Numbered from the stretch's first letter, positions 44,977 through 53,711 are shown. The stretch: DNA of 64,000 nucleotides from Acidaminobacter sp. JC074 (GCF_022496765.1 NZ_VANV01000004.1:186001-250000), one strand, 5' to 3'. Notes: generated from the letters alone by a model not told the origin. Made by a program: numbers and translations.

Positions 44977-46203
44977 ATGAGGGGATTAATGATTTTAGGT
45001 TTGGCCATGATGTTGTTTCTTACATCATGTTCATCAGGCATGGTAGAAGCAAATGTTGACTTTGAGGAGAAAAAAGTTTCAAGTGTGGATTCGGAAGTTA
45101 TGGAAAGTGTAGATGCATCCAATGAAATGGGATTGGACTTGGTGAAAGATATAGCCAAGTTAAGTGATGACAATGTTTTGTTATCACCCACAAGTTTATC
45201 CATTGCATTGGCCATGCTTCAAGAAGGAGCAGAGGGGAGTACAAAAGAAGGCATTTACAAGGTTATGAAGGATGATTCAACGAGTATGAAGACATCTTAT
45301 AACACATTCATAAACTATCTAAATGGTCTAGAAGATTCTGATCAGCCTTCCATAAAGATGACAATAGCCAATTCATTTTGGATAGAAAAGGCTTTTGAAC
45401 CTAAAGATGATTATGTAAATGATTTAACCAAGTATTATGACGCAGAAGTTTATTCTGAAGATTTTAAAGATCCTGCTACCTTAGATAAGATGAACTTATG
45501 GGTAGAGGAAATGACCAACCATCTTTTGAAAGATACATTAGACAAGATATCAGAAGATGCCGTCGCTTATTTAATGAACACAGTTTATTTCAAAGGAACA
45601 TGGGAAAGTGAGTTTTATGAAGGCAACACTTTGTTAGAAGACTTTTATGGCAAAGAAACAAAATCTGTTGATATGATGCATAAAAGAGATGCGATGTCTT
45701 ATTTTGAAGATAAGGAGTGTCAGATGATGACCATGCCTTATTACGGTAATAGTGAAATGGTGGTCATCTTGCCAAAAGAGGATATGGGAACATATTTAGA
45801 CAAGTTAGAGTATGATGAAATAAGTAATATGTTAGACAACACATCTTATCAAGAACTGAATATCAGTTTTCCGAAGTTGGATTACAAGACTAAAAACCCA
45901 TTAAAGGATTTGTTAATTGAAAAAGGCATGGCGGAATCTTTTTCGGAAACTCAGGCTGATTTTTCTAGTATGATTGAAGTAAAAGGCCGAAATGTATATG
46001 TCAGTGATATCTTTCAAAATGCAAGAATCATCGTAGATGAAGAAGGTACAGAAGCAGCTGCAGTAACGGTTGTTGAAATGGAATGTACATCTGCAATGCC
46101 TAGTGACCCAGTTGACTTTGTTTGCAACAAGCCCTTTATTTATATTATTAGAGAGGGTGGTACAGGCGCAGCGCTATTTATTGGCTTAGTCAGACTGCCA
46201 TAA
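44977..46203 (+). CDS. Serpin-family protease inhibitor, lipoprotein
   Basis: 408-aa serpin with an N-terminal lipobox LTSC (Cys18), so tethered outside the cell. Serpin core stretches are clear: VLLSPTSLSIALAMLQEGAE, NSFWIEKAF, LMNTVYFKGTWESEF and the C-terminal DFVCNKPFIYIIRE. The hinge EEGTEAAAVT (about 350-360) has the small residues expected of an inhibitory serpin that inserts its loop. The reactive loop continues VVEMECTSAMPSD. The probable scissile bond is near Thr-Ser by spacing, but alignment is uncertain. Likely protects the cell surface from host or competitor proteases, or controls its own. Confidence 0.9.
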   Translation: MRGLMILGLAMMLFLTSCSSGMVEANVDFEEKKVSSVDSEVMESVDASNEMGLDLVKDIAKLSDDNVLLSPTSLSIALAMLQEGAEGSTKEGIYKVMKDDSTSMKTSYNTFINYLNGLEDSDQPSIKMTIANSFWIEKAFEPKDDYVNDLTKYYDAEVYSEDFKDPATLDKMNLWVEEMTNHLLKDTLDKISEDAVAYLMNTVYFKGTWESEFYEGNTLLEDFYGKETKSVDMMHKRDAMSYFEDKECQMMTMPYYGNSEMVVILPKEDMGTYLDKLEYDEISNMLDNTSYQELNISFPKLDYKTKNPLKDLLIEKGMAESFSETQADFSSMIEVKGRNVYVSDIFQNARIIVDEEGTEAAAVTVVEMECTSAMPSDPVDFVCNKPFIYIIREGGTGAALFIGLVRLP

Positions 46204-46222
46204 ATTAATAATTTTTTTAAAA

Positions 46223-46260
46223 TTGCTTAAGTAGGTCTTTAAATCTCCTTGCTAAAATGG
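46223..46260 (+). promoter_or_regulatory. Shared upstream motif, copy 1 (before the 178-aa lipoprotein gene)
   Basis: TTGCTTAAGT (46223-46232), 16 bp, then TTGCTAAAATGG (46249-46260). The second part contains an extended -10 (TGCTAAAAT). The same two blocks with identical spacing occur before the TerB-domain gene at 50729. Confidence 0.5.
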
Positions 46261-46276
46261 ATTTGGAGGCTGGGGT

Positions 46277-46813
46277 ATGAAGAAAATATTATGGTTGTTG
46301 ATCTGTTTTCTGTTGGTATCTTGTCAGCAAGATACAATAGAAGTTAAAACAGTTTCAATTAGGGAAAAAGCAGAAAGCTATGCACTTAGTGATGAGGCAG
46401 ATTTAGATGAAATGATAACTTATTTAGGTCATTTTCATCAGCTTCAAAACTCATTCAATCCATCTGTTAAAATCCGAAACAGCCAAGATGAAGACGCGGA
46501 TTTAGAGGCTCTTAAAAACGTTAAAACAGAGATGGATAAAGTCATGATAGAGACCAATGATTTGATTGAAGACCTAATGGTACTTGATACAGATATTGTC
46601 TTGACTGATAATCAGCTTGATGAAGCTAGACAAGTTCTTAAAAGCTTAAGAAAGAGCTTTGACAGCCATAGAATAGATGTTAAAGGTGTAGTGGATTCTG
46701 AAGAGGCTTATATCAGCCTGTTGACAGATTTTTATAGTATAAGGCTTGACTACTATGAGACATGTCTGGATGTTTTAAAATCTTTTAAAGATATAGTCAA
46801 TGAAGCTCTCTAG
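46277..46813 (+). CDS. Small lipoprotein of unknown function
   Basis: 178-aa protein with a lipoprotein signal (LLVSC, Cys15), GGAGG upstream. The mature part is charged and predicted mostly helical, with possible coiled coil. I recognise no domain. It lies between the serpin and another envelope protein gene, and its upstream region shares a two-block motif with the TerB-domain gene at 50.8 kb, hinting at common control. Confidence 0.75.
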   Translation: MKKILWLLICFLLVSCQQDTIEVKTVSIREKAESYALSDEADLDEMITYLGHFHQLQNSFNPSVKIRNSQDEDADLEALKNVKTEMDKVMIETNDLIEDLMVLDTDIVLTDNQLDEARQVLKSLRKSFDSHRIDVKGVVDSEEAYISLLTDFYSIRLDYYETCLDVLKSFKDIVNEAL

Positions 46814-46828
46814 AAATGGAGAGTTTTT
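46806..46828 (+). terminator. Weak terminator after the lipoprotein gene
   Basis: CTCTCT pairs with GGAGAG (one wobble) around a 6-nt loop, followed by five T. Confidence 0.6.
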
Positions 46829-46901
46829 ACAGTTTCATGACAAAGTAAATCATTTGAAATAATCATTTGCTGGATAAAGTATAATCACTTTAGAGGTGGT
46901 T

Positions 46902-47552
46902 ATGAAGAAAAAGAGTTTGGTTATAGGTTTGTTTTTAATAGTCATTGCACTTAGCTTTTATTTTTACTCATACTCAGTAGAGCTTAGTGAAGACAAGTTA
47001 ATCGAATTGGTTAAAGACTACAGTGGCAAAGACGTAAGGATTTTAAAAGAGGTAGATTATAAGAGAAATCATGTGGTGCTATTTAAAACACTTTCTGACT
47101 TGGACTGGGGCATAACAATTTTAGACAAGGGTATCAATGGCAAGTATCGTCTGAATTATATGATGTATAGTGATTCTAAATATACCATCAAGAAATTTAT
47201 AAGGGGTCATCACATTGATGGAACAACTATAATGGCATCTGAAAATAAAGATGATATCGTCAAAATGGTTAATTTTCATGACCACTATGGCAATATCGGC
47301 ATGCAGGCTATTGACTCTGGCCCATTTATTATGTTTATTGATCATTTGATTTATAAAGACAACAAAGAAATCTTATTCTATACAGAAGATAAAGTAGATA
47401 TAAGAGATCATGATGAAGAGCAGGGCTTTTACGGAAGAGGCAACTCTACCATGATGGTTTATTCTAGTGAACTTCCTGTTCAGTCTTTTACATTGGTCCT
47501 TCTGATTATCGGTATATGTTTGTGTATATTTAGTCGTGTAAAAAAACTCTGA
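46902..47552 (+). CDS. Small membrane protein of unknown function
   Basis: 216-aa protein, start at 46902 (AGAGGTGG upstream; an in-frame GTG at 46896 is part of that site). One helix near the N-terminus (about 5-22) and one at the C-terminus (about 192-212) flank a ~165-residue extracytoplasmic-looking domain rich in charged and aromatic residues. No family recognised. Confidence 0.7.
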   Translation: MKKKSLVIGLFLIVIALSFYFYSYSVELSEDKLIELVKDYSGKDVRILKEVDYKRNHVVLFKTLSDLDWGITILDKGINGKYRLNYMMYSDSKYTIKKFIRGHHIDGTTIMASENKDDIVKMVNFHDHYGNIGMQAIDSGPFIMFIDHLIYKDNKEILFYTEDKVDIRDHDEEQGFYGRGNSTMMVYSSELPVQSFTLVLLIIGICLCIFSRVKKL

Positions 47553-47572
47553 AATTCATCAGAGTTTTTTTT
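47541..47572. terminator. Bidirectional terminator between membrane protein and M20 peptidase genes
   Basis: AAAAAACTCTGA, loop AATTCA, TCAGAGTTTTTT with further T; the stop codon of the plus-strand gene lies in the first arm. Confidence 0.88.
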
Positions 47573-47607
47573 GGTTGTTAATATAAATTTTGAAGAAACT
47601 TCTTTGG

Positions 47608-48723
47608 TTAATCCCAATAGTTTTTTATAAAGTTGTAACACATTTCTGCAGATTCTTTGAGGATCTTAGTTGTAATGGACTCTTCCGTTGTATGGCAATC
47701 TTTGATACCGATACCTAATATGATAGGTGCTATGTCATGTTTACTTAGATTGTTGGCATCACTGCCACCGCCTGTAGCAATCACACTGAGTGGCAGATTC
47801 ATATCATTAATGACTTTTTCGGTGTATTTAAGAAACGCATTGTCTTCATGGATTTCAAATGACTCATAGACTGAATCTACTTTTATAAGGGCCTCAGCCT
47901 TTCTTCTGTCACAAGCTGCTTTGACTGCGTCACAGATATGGTCTGTTTGGGCTTGTAACTCTTCTTTAGATCGAGATCTTACTTCTGCTTTAATTTGAAC
48001 CTCTGGACAAACAATGTTTGTGGCACTACCACCTTGAATGACACCAACATTGGCTGTTGTAATCTCTGAAATTCTTCCTAGTTTCATCTTAGAAATGGCT
48101 TCTGAAATAACTTCAATGGCAGAGATGCCTTTTTCAGGGCATAGACCAGCATGAGCAGGTGTGCCTTTTACTGTGATATTAATTGTATTGGCACCAGGAC
48201 CTTTTGTAATAATCTCACCTGGATGACCAGTCCCGTCTAATATATAGTAATTCTTTGCTTTAATGGTGTTTGGATCTACATACTTTGATCCTTGAATGCC
48301 TTTTTCTTCTGAAATGGCAAAGAAGATTTCTATAGGACCTAACTCAAGTTCATTTTCAATGGCTGAACGAATAATCTCAAGGATAATAGCAATACCTGCC
48401 TTGTCGTCTGCACCTAAGATGGTGTCACCTGATGAAGTGATGATGCCATCTTTTAGAATAGGCTTTATTCCTATACCCGGTGATACAGTATCTAGATGGG
48501 CACAAAAGCCAATCATGTCTCCTGCTAGAGTACCTTTTCTTCTAGCGATGATGTTGTTGCCATTAGATCCAATCTTACTACCTGTATCATCTGGTATGAT
48601 TTCAAAATCTAAGTCTAATAGTTGACTCACAATATACTTTTCGAAGTTACCTTCATTAAGGCTTTCGCTATCAATTGTTACATAGTTCATAAATTCATCT
48701 ATCAATCTCTTTTCATTAATCAT
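47608..48723 (-). CDS. M20 family metallopeptidase (PepT-like)
   Basis: 371-aa cytoplasmic zinc peptidase. Metal ligands are visible: His76 and Asp78 in CAHLDTV, the bridging Asp106 in LGADDKAG, the Glu139/Glu140 pair in AISEEKG, and a C-terminal His in KDCHTTEE. The dimerisation lid domain is at about 178-290 (GTPAHAGLCPEKG). Closest in style to the peptidase T/YqjE-like branch of M20, which trims short peptides. Single gene. Confidence 0.88.
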   Translation of the reverse strand: MINEKRLIDEFMNYVTIDSESLNEGNFEKYIVSQLLDLDFEIIPDDTGSKIGSNGNNIIARRKGTLAGDMIGFCAHLDTVSPGIGIKPILKDGIITSSGDTILGADDKAGIAIILEIIRSAIENELELGPIEIFFAISEEKGIQGSKYVDPNTIKAKNYYILDGTGHPGEIITKGPGANTINITVKGTPAHAGLCPEKGISAIEVISEAISKMKLGRISEITTANVGVIQGGSATNIVCPEVQIKAEVRSRSKEELQAQTDHICDAVKAACDRRKAEALIKVDSVYESFEIHEDNAFLKYTEKVINDMNLPLSVIATGGGSDANNLSKHDIAPIILGIGIKDCHTTEESITTKILKESAEMCYNFIKNYWD

Positions 48724-48872
48724 ATGCCCCTCCTATATTCAGGTCTATTGTAGCACAAAATAATTAGACTGATACACACAAATGATCTATAAAAAAATAA
48801 TTTTGATTTTATTGAAACCTTTTTGCATCTGTCTTACTCTAATAGTATGAAAGTACTTTTAAGGAGAACTAA

Positions 48873-49334
48873 ATGAAAATTATTGAGAAAGCTATTATAG
48901 AAAAACAGGAGATGTATTATCGGATAGCCTTCAAGTATTTAAATAATCATGAAGATACATTAGATGCCTTACAAGAGACAGCCTATAAGGCCATTAAGAA
49001 CTCTAATAAACTTAAGAATAAAGACTATGCTTCTACGTGGATAACAAGGATTTTAATCAATACGTGTTTTGATATGTTAAGAAAGAAGAAGCAGTATGAA
49101 TGGGTTGAACTAGATGAACGTATTGGCAAGACTTATGATCTGGACAGTAAGCTTGAAGTGAGTGAAATGATCATGAAAATAAAAACCAAATACCGTGATG
49201 TGATTGTGATGAAATACCTAGAAGGCTACAAGATAAAAGAGATTGCAGAAATCTTTAATAAACCGGAGGCTACCATAAAGACTTGGTTGTCTAGAGGTTT
49301 AAAATCTCTTAAAGGGGAGGTCGCAGATGAATGA
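48873..49334 (+). CDS. ECF-type RNA polymerase sigma factor (second pair)
   Basis: 153-aa sigma factor: region 2 (DALQETAYKAIKN and STWITRILINTCFDMLRKK) and region 4 (VIVMKYLEGYKIKEIAEIF, then PEATIKTWLSRGLKSLK). RBS AAGGAG. It overlaps the following anti-sigma gene by 8 bp. TGAAAC about 55 bp upstream is like an ECF -35 element and may indicate autoregulation, but a matching -10 is unclear. Confidence 0.9.
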   Translation: MKIIEKAIIEKQEMYYRIAFKYLNNHEDTLDALQETAYKAIKNSNKLKNKDYASTWITRILINTCFDMLRKKKQYEWVELDERIGKTYDLDSKLEVSEMIMKIKTKYRDVIVMKYLEGYKIKEIAEIFNKPEATIKTWLSRGLKSLKGEVADE

Positions 49335-50568
49335 TTATAATGAAGCGCAAGTATTGGAATCTTTACAAGTCGGCATAAATAGAGGAAAAAAAGCTTACCA
49401 TTTTAAAAGAGCATCACAAGGTGTATTGACAGTCTTTGCTGTAATGTTTATGTCACTTGCACTCATGGTCAATGTATCACCTTCTTTTGCTGACTCATTA
49501 ATAGATGTACCAGTAATCGGTGAGATTGTTAAGCTTGTAAGAATAGGTTCAGGCTACGAAGAAGTAGCTGAAAAAGGTATGTTCGAAAAAGGTGAGGTGA
49601 TTTATGAAGATGAATCATACAAACTTTCTTTATTGGCGTATTATTTTTCAGACAAAGATCTAAACTTATACTTTACCTTAGAATCAGATAATGAAGATTA
49701 TCATGCCATTACTAACTTTGAAATGCTAGATGAAAATATGGACTTTATAAAAGGAGGTTCAATTGGCTTTGATGCATTTAATGATGAAGGTCTTACCAAC
49801 ATAGAAGTCAATATGATAGACCATACATTACCTGACACGCTTACCATAAAGTTTGATCTTACTAGAGATGATAAAAGAGGAAGATTTGGTGATGACTATA
49901 TCTATTTAGAAGACTTGTCTCTTAAGTTAAAAAAGAAGGTAAAGGATGTTTCTAATATGATAGATATATCGGAAACTGTCCATCATGAAAATATGAACTT
50001 TGACTTTATAAGTCTAGAAATCACCCCAACAACGATGAACCTTCAGATGGATGTTTCAAGTGATGACATGGTATTTTATGATTTTAAAAAGATTTATATC
50101 AAGTCTGGTGAAAATGTCTATGAAAGAATATCAGATGGTCTTGTTCGGTCAGGTAATATGGAAAGTGGTATGACTTACTTCTTTAAATCACCCTACTTTG
50201 ACAGCTATAAAGACTTTGAGATAGTTATTGAAGATGTCTATGCTTTACCGATAGACCTGTCTTATGTAGAAATAGATTTAGAGAATAATGAAATGATTAA
50301 AGGATCAGATGATAAACTTGAGTTTATCGGAGTTTCTAAATCAGCTGATATCTACACGGTCAAGTTTAAGTCATCTGGTGATGAAAGAGTTGGCTTTAGT
50401 CAGTATGATGACCATCACTTTTCTTCTATAGGCACCATGTATTTAGATGAAGGTAGAGAATACCATTTGGAAGTTGAAAAGGAAAATTTAGATGATGAAA
50501 AAATTCTAATTGACTTTAACCATTATCCAAATACTGTTGAGATGAAGAAAAGCATACGAATAGAATAA
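49327..50568 (+). CDS. DUF4179-type transmembrane anti-sigma factor
   Basis: 413-aa membrane protein: short cytoplasmic N-terminus, one helix (about 30-50), then ADSLIDVPVIGEIVKLVRIG just outside the membrane, as in DUF4179 proteins of Bacillota, and a large extracellular beta-rich domain (about 80-413). The overlap with the sigma gene marks it as its cognate inhibitor. Its juxtamembrane segment resembles that of the RsiV-like protein at 28948. Signal unknown. Confidence 0.85.
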   Translation: MNDYNEAQVLESLQVGINRGKKAYHFKRASQGVLTVFAVMFMSLALMVNVSPSFADSLIDVPVIGEIVKLVRIGSGYEEVAEKGMFEKGEVIYEDESYKLSLLAYYFSDKDLNLYFTLESDNEDYHAITNFEMLDENMDFIKGGSIGFDAFNDEGLTNIEVNMIDHTLPDTLTIKFDLTRDDKRGRFGDDYIYLEDLSLKLKKKVKDVSNMIDISETVHHENMNFDFISLEITPTTMNLQMDVSSDDMVFYDFKKIYIKSGENVYERISDGLVRSGNMESGMTYFFKSPYFDSYKDFEIVIEDVYALPIDLSYVEIDLENNEMIKGSDDKLEFIGVSKSADIYTVKFKSSGDERVGFSQYDDHHFSSIGTMYLDEGREYHLEVEKENLDDEKILIDFNHYPNTVEMKKSIRIE

Positions 50569-50579
50569 GTGTATAACTT

Positions 50580-50622
50580 GTGTGGATAATTTCATAAAAG
50601 AAGAAATTATCCACACTTTTTT
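50580..50622 (+). terminator. Terminator of the second ECF operon
   Basis: Perfect 14-bp stem GTGTGGATAATTTC / GAAATTATCCACAC around a 9-nt loop, then six T. Confidence 0.92.
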
Positions 50623-50728
50623 CCTACGAATAATATGTAGACCCTTCACTTTATCCGGTTGAAAAAGATGTATGACGACATAAATCTCTTTATAAATCAC
50701 CATCATATTCTTTATAAAAACTTTAAAG

Positions 50729-50766
50729 TTGCTTAAGTCCTTTTTTATTTTACTTTGCTATTATGG
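50729..50766 (+). promoter_or_regulatory. Shared upstream motif, copy 2 (before the TerB-domain gene)
   Basis: TTGCTTAAGT (50729-50738), 16 bp, then TTGCTATTATGG (50755-50766), including an extended -10 (TGCTATTAT). Identical block spacing to the copy at 46223. Confidence 0.5.
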
Positions 50767-50791
50767 TTACAAAGAAAAGGAGAGAGGACTT

Positions 50792-51475
50792 ATGTTAGAA
50801 ATTTTAGGTGGTATCACATTATTTGCAATGAACACCATGATGATGTTTATTTTTATCATCATAGAAATCGTATTTATATTAATGATAGGCGGTATGGCTA
50901 AAGCCAGAGGAAGAAATACACTAGGCTGGATGTTAATTGGGGCATTTGCACCATTTGTAGCATTAATAACACTTCTAATATTAACAAGAAAGTATCCAAA
51001 GACAGATAAAGACTTTGATCATATTTCTGAGCTAAGAGACTACAACCCCCTTGTAGTAGCAGTGGTTGGTATATTTGGTTATGTTTCAAATGCAGATGGC
51101 AGAGTAGATGAAAACGAGTATGAAAGTGTATATCTTCACTTAAAAAAATCGTATAACATGTCTAAAAGAGATTTAAAAGGTTATAGAGAAATCATTGAAT
51201 ATACAAAAAACAATCCTGATATGGTAGATACTTATACTGGCCTCATCAACAAGTACACAAAGGATAAGAACAGAACTTATGATAATATTAGATTTTTAGC
51301 CATGCTTTGTAATGTTGTTGCATTAAATGGTGTAGAAACAGAAGAAATAGATGCTGTAAAGAGAGTCATGGCTGGTCTAAGATTCCCTATGGATGATATG
51401 GGACCACTGACTAGCGAAATGGAAAAACAAGGTGCTAGTCAGAGTGACATCGATGATTTAGTGGATAAACTATAG
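50792..51475 (+). CDS. Membrane-anchored TerB-like domain protein
   Basis: 227-aa protein starting at 50792 (AAAGGAGAGAGG upstream; the longer in-frame ATG at 50729 lies in the promoter motif). Two helices (about 10-35 and 45-66) are followed by a cytoplasmic helical domain (about 85-225) resembling TerB/DjlA: VVGIFGYVSNADGRVDENEY, with acidic metal-site-like residues. TerB domains occur in stress and phage-defence contexts, but no partner genes of a ter system are present. Function unknown. Confidence 0.7.
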   Translation: MLEILGGITLFAMNTMMMFIFIIIEIVFILMIGGMAKARGRNTLGWMLIGAFAPFVALITLLILTRKYPKTDKDFDHISELRDYNPLVVAVVGIFGYVSNADGRVDENEYESVYLHLKKSYNMSKRDLKGYREIIEYTKNNPDMVDTYTGLINKYTKDKNRTYDNIRFLAMLCNVVALNGVETEEIDAVKRVMAGLRFPMDDMGPLTSEMEKQGASQSDIDDLVDKL

Positions 51476-51480
51476 ATATA

Positions 51481-51507
51481 AAAACATGTTCAAGCATGTT
51501 TTTTTCT
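51481..51507 (+). terminator. Terminator after the TerB-domain gene
   Basis: AAAACATG, loop TTCAAG, CATGTTTT, then T-rich sequence. It ends 9 bp before the first MerR-type operator. Confidence 0.85.
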
Positions 51508-51515
51508 TTTTTTGG

Positions 51516-51546
51516 TTGACATTATAGTAACTCTAAGCGCTATGAT
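51516..51546 (+). promoter_or_regulatory. MerR-type operator/promoter 1 (radical SAM operon)
   Basis: -35 TTGACA (51516-51521), 19-bp spacer with core TTATAGTAACTCTAA, -10 TATGAT (51541-51546). One of five matching sites in 51.5-59.3 kb. Confidence 0.88.
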
Positions 51547-51572
51547 GGTGTCAAATGGAAAGGAGTTTGACT

Positions 51573-52823
51573 ATGAAAAAATATATCCGTTATGCTGGTA
51601 ACGAGAGAGTTAATGTCTGTATGATCAAAGCTTCTGATAAGACTGGTTTTGCAGATTATAAAAGAAAGATGTTAGGGTTACCTCAAAATATATTTTCACT
51701 TGCAGCTTGTTCACCAGAATGGGCAACCATTCAAATGATTGATGAGACTGTAGGTGTAAAAGTAGATTGGAAAACAAAAGCGGACATAGTAGTCGTGATG
51801 TTTCATACGCCTGATGCTATGAGAGCTTACGAAATTGCAGATAAATTTAAAAAGAAAGGCATAACAGTCGTACTTGGTGGTCTTCATACCTCTTTTATGC
51901 AAGATGAAGCACTCAGTCATGCTGATGCTATTTTAATTGGAGAGTCAGAAGAGATTTGGGAAGAATTTTTAGAAGATTATTTAGCTGGTAGTCTTAAACA
52001 AAGATACATTCGTAAAACTGTGTTAGATATGAGTGATTTAAAGCCATATCCAACTGATATTATACCTACAGAAGTTTATGATTACTCCTGGACTGTGACC
52101 GTTTCTAGGGGCTGTCCTAATAAGTGTTCTTATTGTACTGTACACAAGTTTTTTCCAACCTACAGGAAAAGACCTATACAAGATATTGTTGAAGAAATCA
52201 AAAACGCCCCTACCGATTTTATAGAGCTAAAAGCAGATAATATGACCATTGACAGAGAATACTGTTTGGAGCTTTTTAAAGCCATTGAACCCCTTAACAT
52301 CATATGGATGACATGTTTAGAACCTGGCTTTGCAGAAGATAAAGAGCTAGTAGAGGCTGCAGCCAAGTCTGGTTTAAGAAGCATTCTACTTGGTATTGAA
52401 ACACCATCAAGAGAAGCTCTAGTAGATAATAAGAAAGGTCAACTAGATCTAGATAAATTAAAAGAACATATAGCTTATTTACATTCGTTTGATATAGAAA
52501 TCGATTCAGCCATGTTATTTGGTTTTGAAGATCATGATCAAGATATTTTTGAAAAGACATTAGACTTTGTTTTAGACATTGATATTGATGTGACTCATGG
52601 TGTTATACCGATTCCTTTTCCAGGTACTGAGTTATTTGTTAATTTAGAAGAGAAAGGTCGCTTAACAACTTATGACTGGTCTAAGTATGATGGTTCTTGG
52701 TTGGTATTTAGACATAGAAACTTTGAAGTTATGAAACTTTACAAGGATATTATGAAATTTGAAAAAGAGTTCAATAAAAAACACAAGAAAAGGGTATTTA
52801 AATGGCATAGTAGATGGTCATAA
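51573..52823 (+). CDS. Cobalamin-binding-type radical SAM protein
   Basis: 416-aa enzyme, start at 51573 (AAAGGAG upstream). The N-terminal Rossmann-like domain (about 12-145) resembles the B12-binding domain of class B radical SAM methyltransferases (VVLGGLHTSFMQDEALSHAD, then GESEEIWEEFLEDY). The radical SAM TIM barrel (about 170-380) carries CPNKCSYC with Cys181, Cys185 and Cys188 for the 4Fe-4S cluster. Such proteins methylate or rearrange unactivated carbons, or make cyclic lipids and cofactors; the substrate here is unknown. First gene behind operator 1 and followed by a 60-aa membrane protein. A paralogue without the cluster loop lies at 54838. Confidence 0.88.
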   Translation: MKKYIRYAGNERVNVCMIKASDKTGFADYKRKMLGLPQNIFSLAACSPEWATIQMIDETVGVKVDWKTKADIVVVMFHTPDAMRAYEIADKFKKKGITVVLGGLHTSFMQDEALSHADAILIGESEEIWEEFLEDYLAGSLKQRYIRKTVLDMSDLKPYPTDIIPTEVYDYSWTVTVSRGCPNKCSYCTVHKFFPTYRKRPIQDIVEEIKNAPTDFIELKADNMTIDREYCLELFKAIEPLNIIWMTCLEPGFAEDKELVEAAAKSGLRSILLGIETPSREALVDNKKGQLDLDKLKEHIAYLHSFDIEIDSAMLFGFEDHDQDIFEKTLDFVLDIDIDVTHGVIPIPFPGTELFVNLEEKGRLTTYDWSKYDGSWLVFRHRNFEVMKLYKDIMKFEKEFNKKHKKRVFKWHSRWS

Positions 52824-52837
52824 GAAAAGGAGTTAGT

Positions 52838-53020
52838 ATGTGGTTTATCATTTCAATTGTTTTGGTACTTTGGGTTTTGTACGACTTAATTAAGGGGGAA
52901 GTTTGGTCCTATTATAAAATATATAGGTCAAGTGAACCAGGTAAGTATTGGTTTTACATGCTCATTTGGTCACTTATAGCAGGTGCCAGCTTATACATGT
53001 CGATAGGTTCTTATTATTAG
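52838..53020 (+). CDS. 60-aa two-helix membrane protein
   Basis: Start at 52838 with AAAAGGAG upstream. Two hydrophobic helices (about 2-17 and 38-56) are separated by a short basic/aromatic linker (GEVWSYYKIYRSSEPGKYW). No family recognised. It follows the radical SAM gene by 14 bp in the same operon, so it may be a membrane partner of that enzyme. Confidence 0.7.
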   Translation: MWFIISIVLVLWVLYDLIKGEVWSYYKIYRSSEPGKYWFYMLIWSLIAGASLYMSIGSYY

Positions 53021-53034
53021 ACCTTTCATATCTT

Positions 53035-53070
53035 AATAATAACCAGTGAATGTCACTGGTTATTATTTTT
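53035..53070 (+). terminator. Terminator of the radical SAM operon
   Basis: Perfect 14-bp stem AATAATAACCAGTG / CACTGGTTATTATT, 5-nt loop, ending in T. Confidence 0.88.
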
Positions 53071-53118
53071 GGTTTAAACAGTCATGCTGAAGATTGCTGT
53101 ATGTTGTCAATGATTGAA

Positions 53119-53556
53119 TTAACGGCGTCTAGTACCCAATTGGTAACCCAGTAGAAATACAATGATCATAATGATGAAAGCGATATAATCATGATAAATA
53201 GTATAGTTAATGTCACTTAAGCCGATATTATTCAAGCTGGAAGTGATGATATTGATAGGATAAAAGTTTAATTGTTTAATAAAGCTTAGTGCTCCACTAA
53301 AAGGAAGAAAAATTCTGTGAAAAGTAAGGTATCTATCCAAAAGGATTATAAGAGATATGACATTACAAAAGAACAAAGCTTCAAAAATATTTGATGAAAT
53401 TTTTGTACTGTATTCTCCTAAAAAGAACCAAAGAACAATAAAAAGAAAGGCTATTGGTAGAAAAAGAAATTTTAACATAGGTATAAAGTAAATTAAAAAC
53501 AATAGTAGCCCTGTGATGGATGGCACGATAGAGATGGCAAAAAGTTGTTTCTTCAT
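53119..53556 (-). CDS. Small multi-pass membrane protein of unknown function
   Basis: 145-aa, strongly hydrophobic, about four helices (about 8-28, 30-50, 60-78, 122-138) and a basic end (QLGTRRR). GAGG precedes the start. It is on the opposite strand from the flanking MerR-controlled genes, and I see no copy of the MerR operator before it, so it is probably not part of that regulon. Confidence 0.65.
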   Translation of the reverse strand: MKKQLFAISIVPSITGLLLFLIYFIPMLKFLFLPIAFLFIVLWFFLGEYSTKISSNIFEALFFCNVISLIILLDRYLTFHRIFLPFSGALSFIKQLNFYPINIITSSLNNIGLSDINYTIYHDYIAFIIMIIVFLLGYQLGTRRR

Positions 53557-53680
53557 AATTTTCCTCGCTTGGTTTAAGATAAATGAACTCCATTATTATT
53601 TTATCATAAACTTTTTTAATCTAGTGGCTTCTTCCTAATAAACAGTATTTAAGCAGTTTGTTATTTTTTTTATTTTTTTG

Positions 53681-53711
53681 TTGACCTTACAGTTACTCTA
53701 AGATGTAACAT
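53681..53711 (+). promoter_or_regulatory. MerR-type operator/promoter 2 (secreted repeat protein operon)
   Basis: -35 TTGACC (53681-53686), 19-bp spacer with core TTACAGTTACTCTAA, -10 TAACAT (53706-53711). A leader of about 60 nt follows, containing GGTTAACC. Confidence 0.88.

Noticed and set aside
50792..51475. Tellurite-resistance or phage-defence ter operon
   Set aside because: Only one TerB-like domain protein is present; no TerC, TerD or other partners are nearby.
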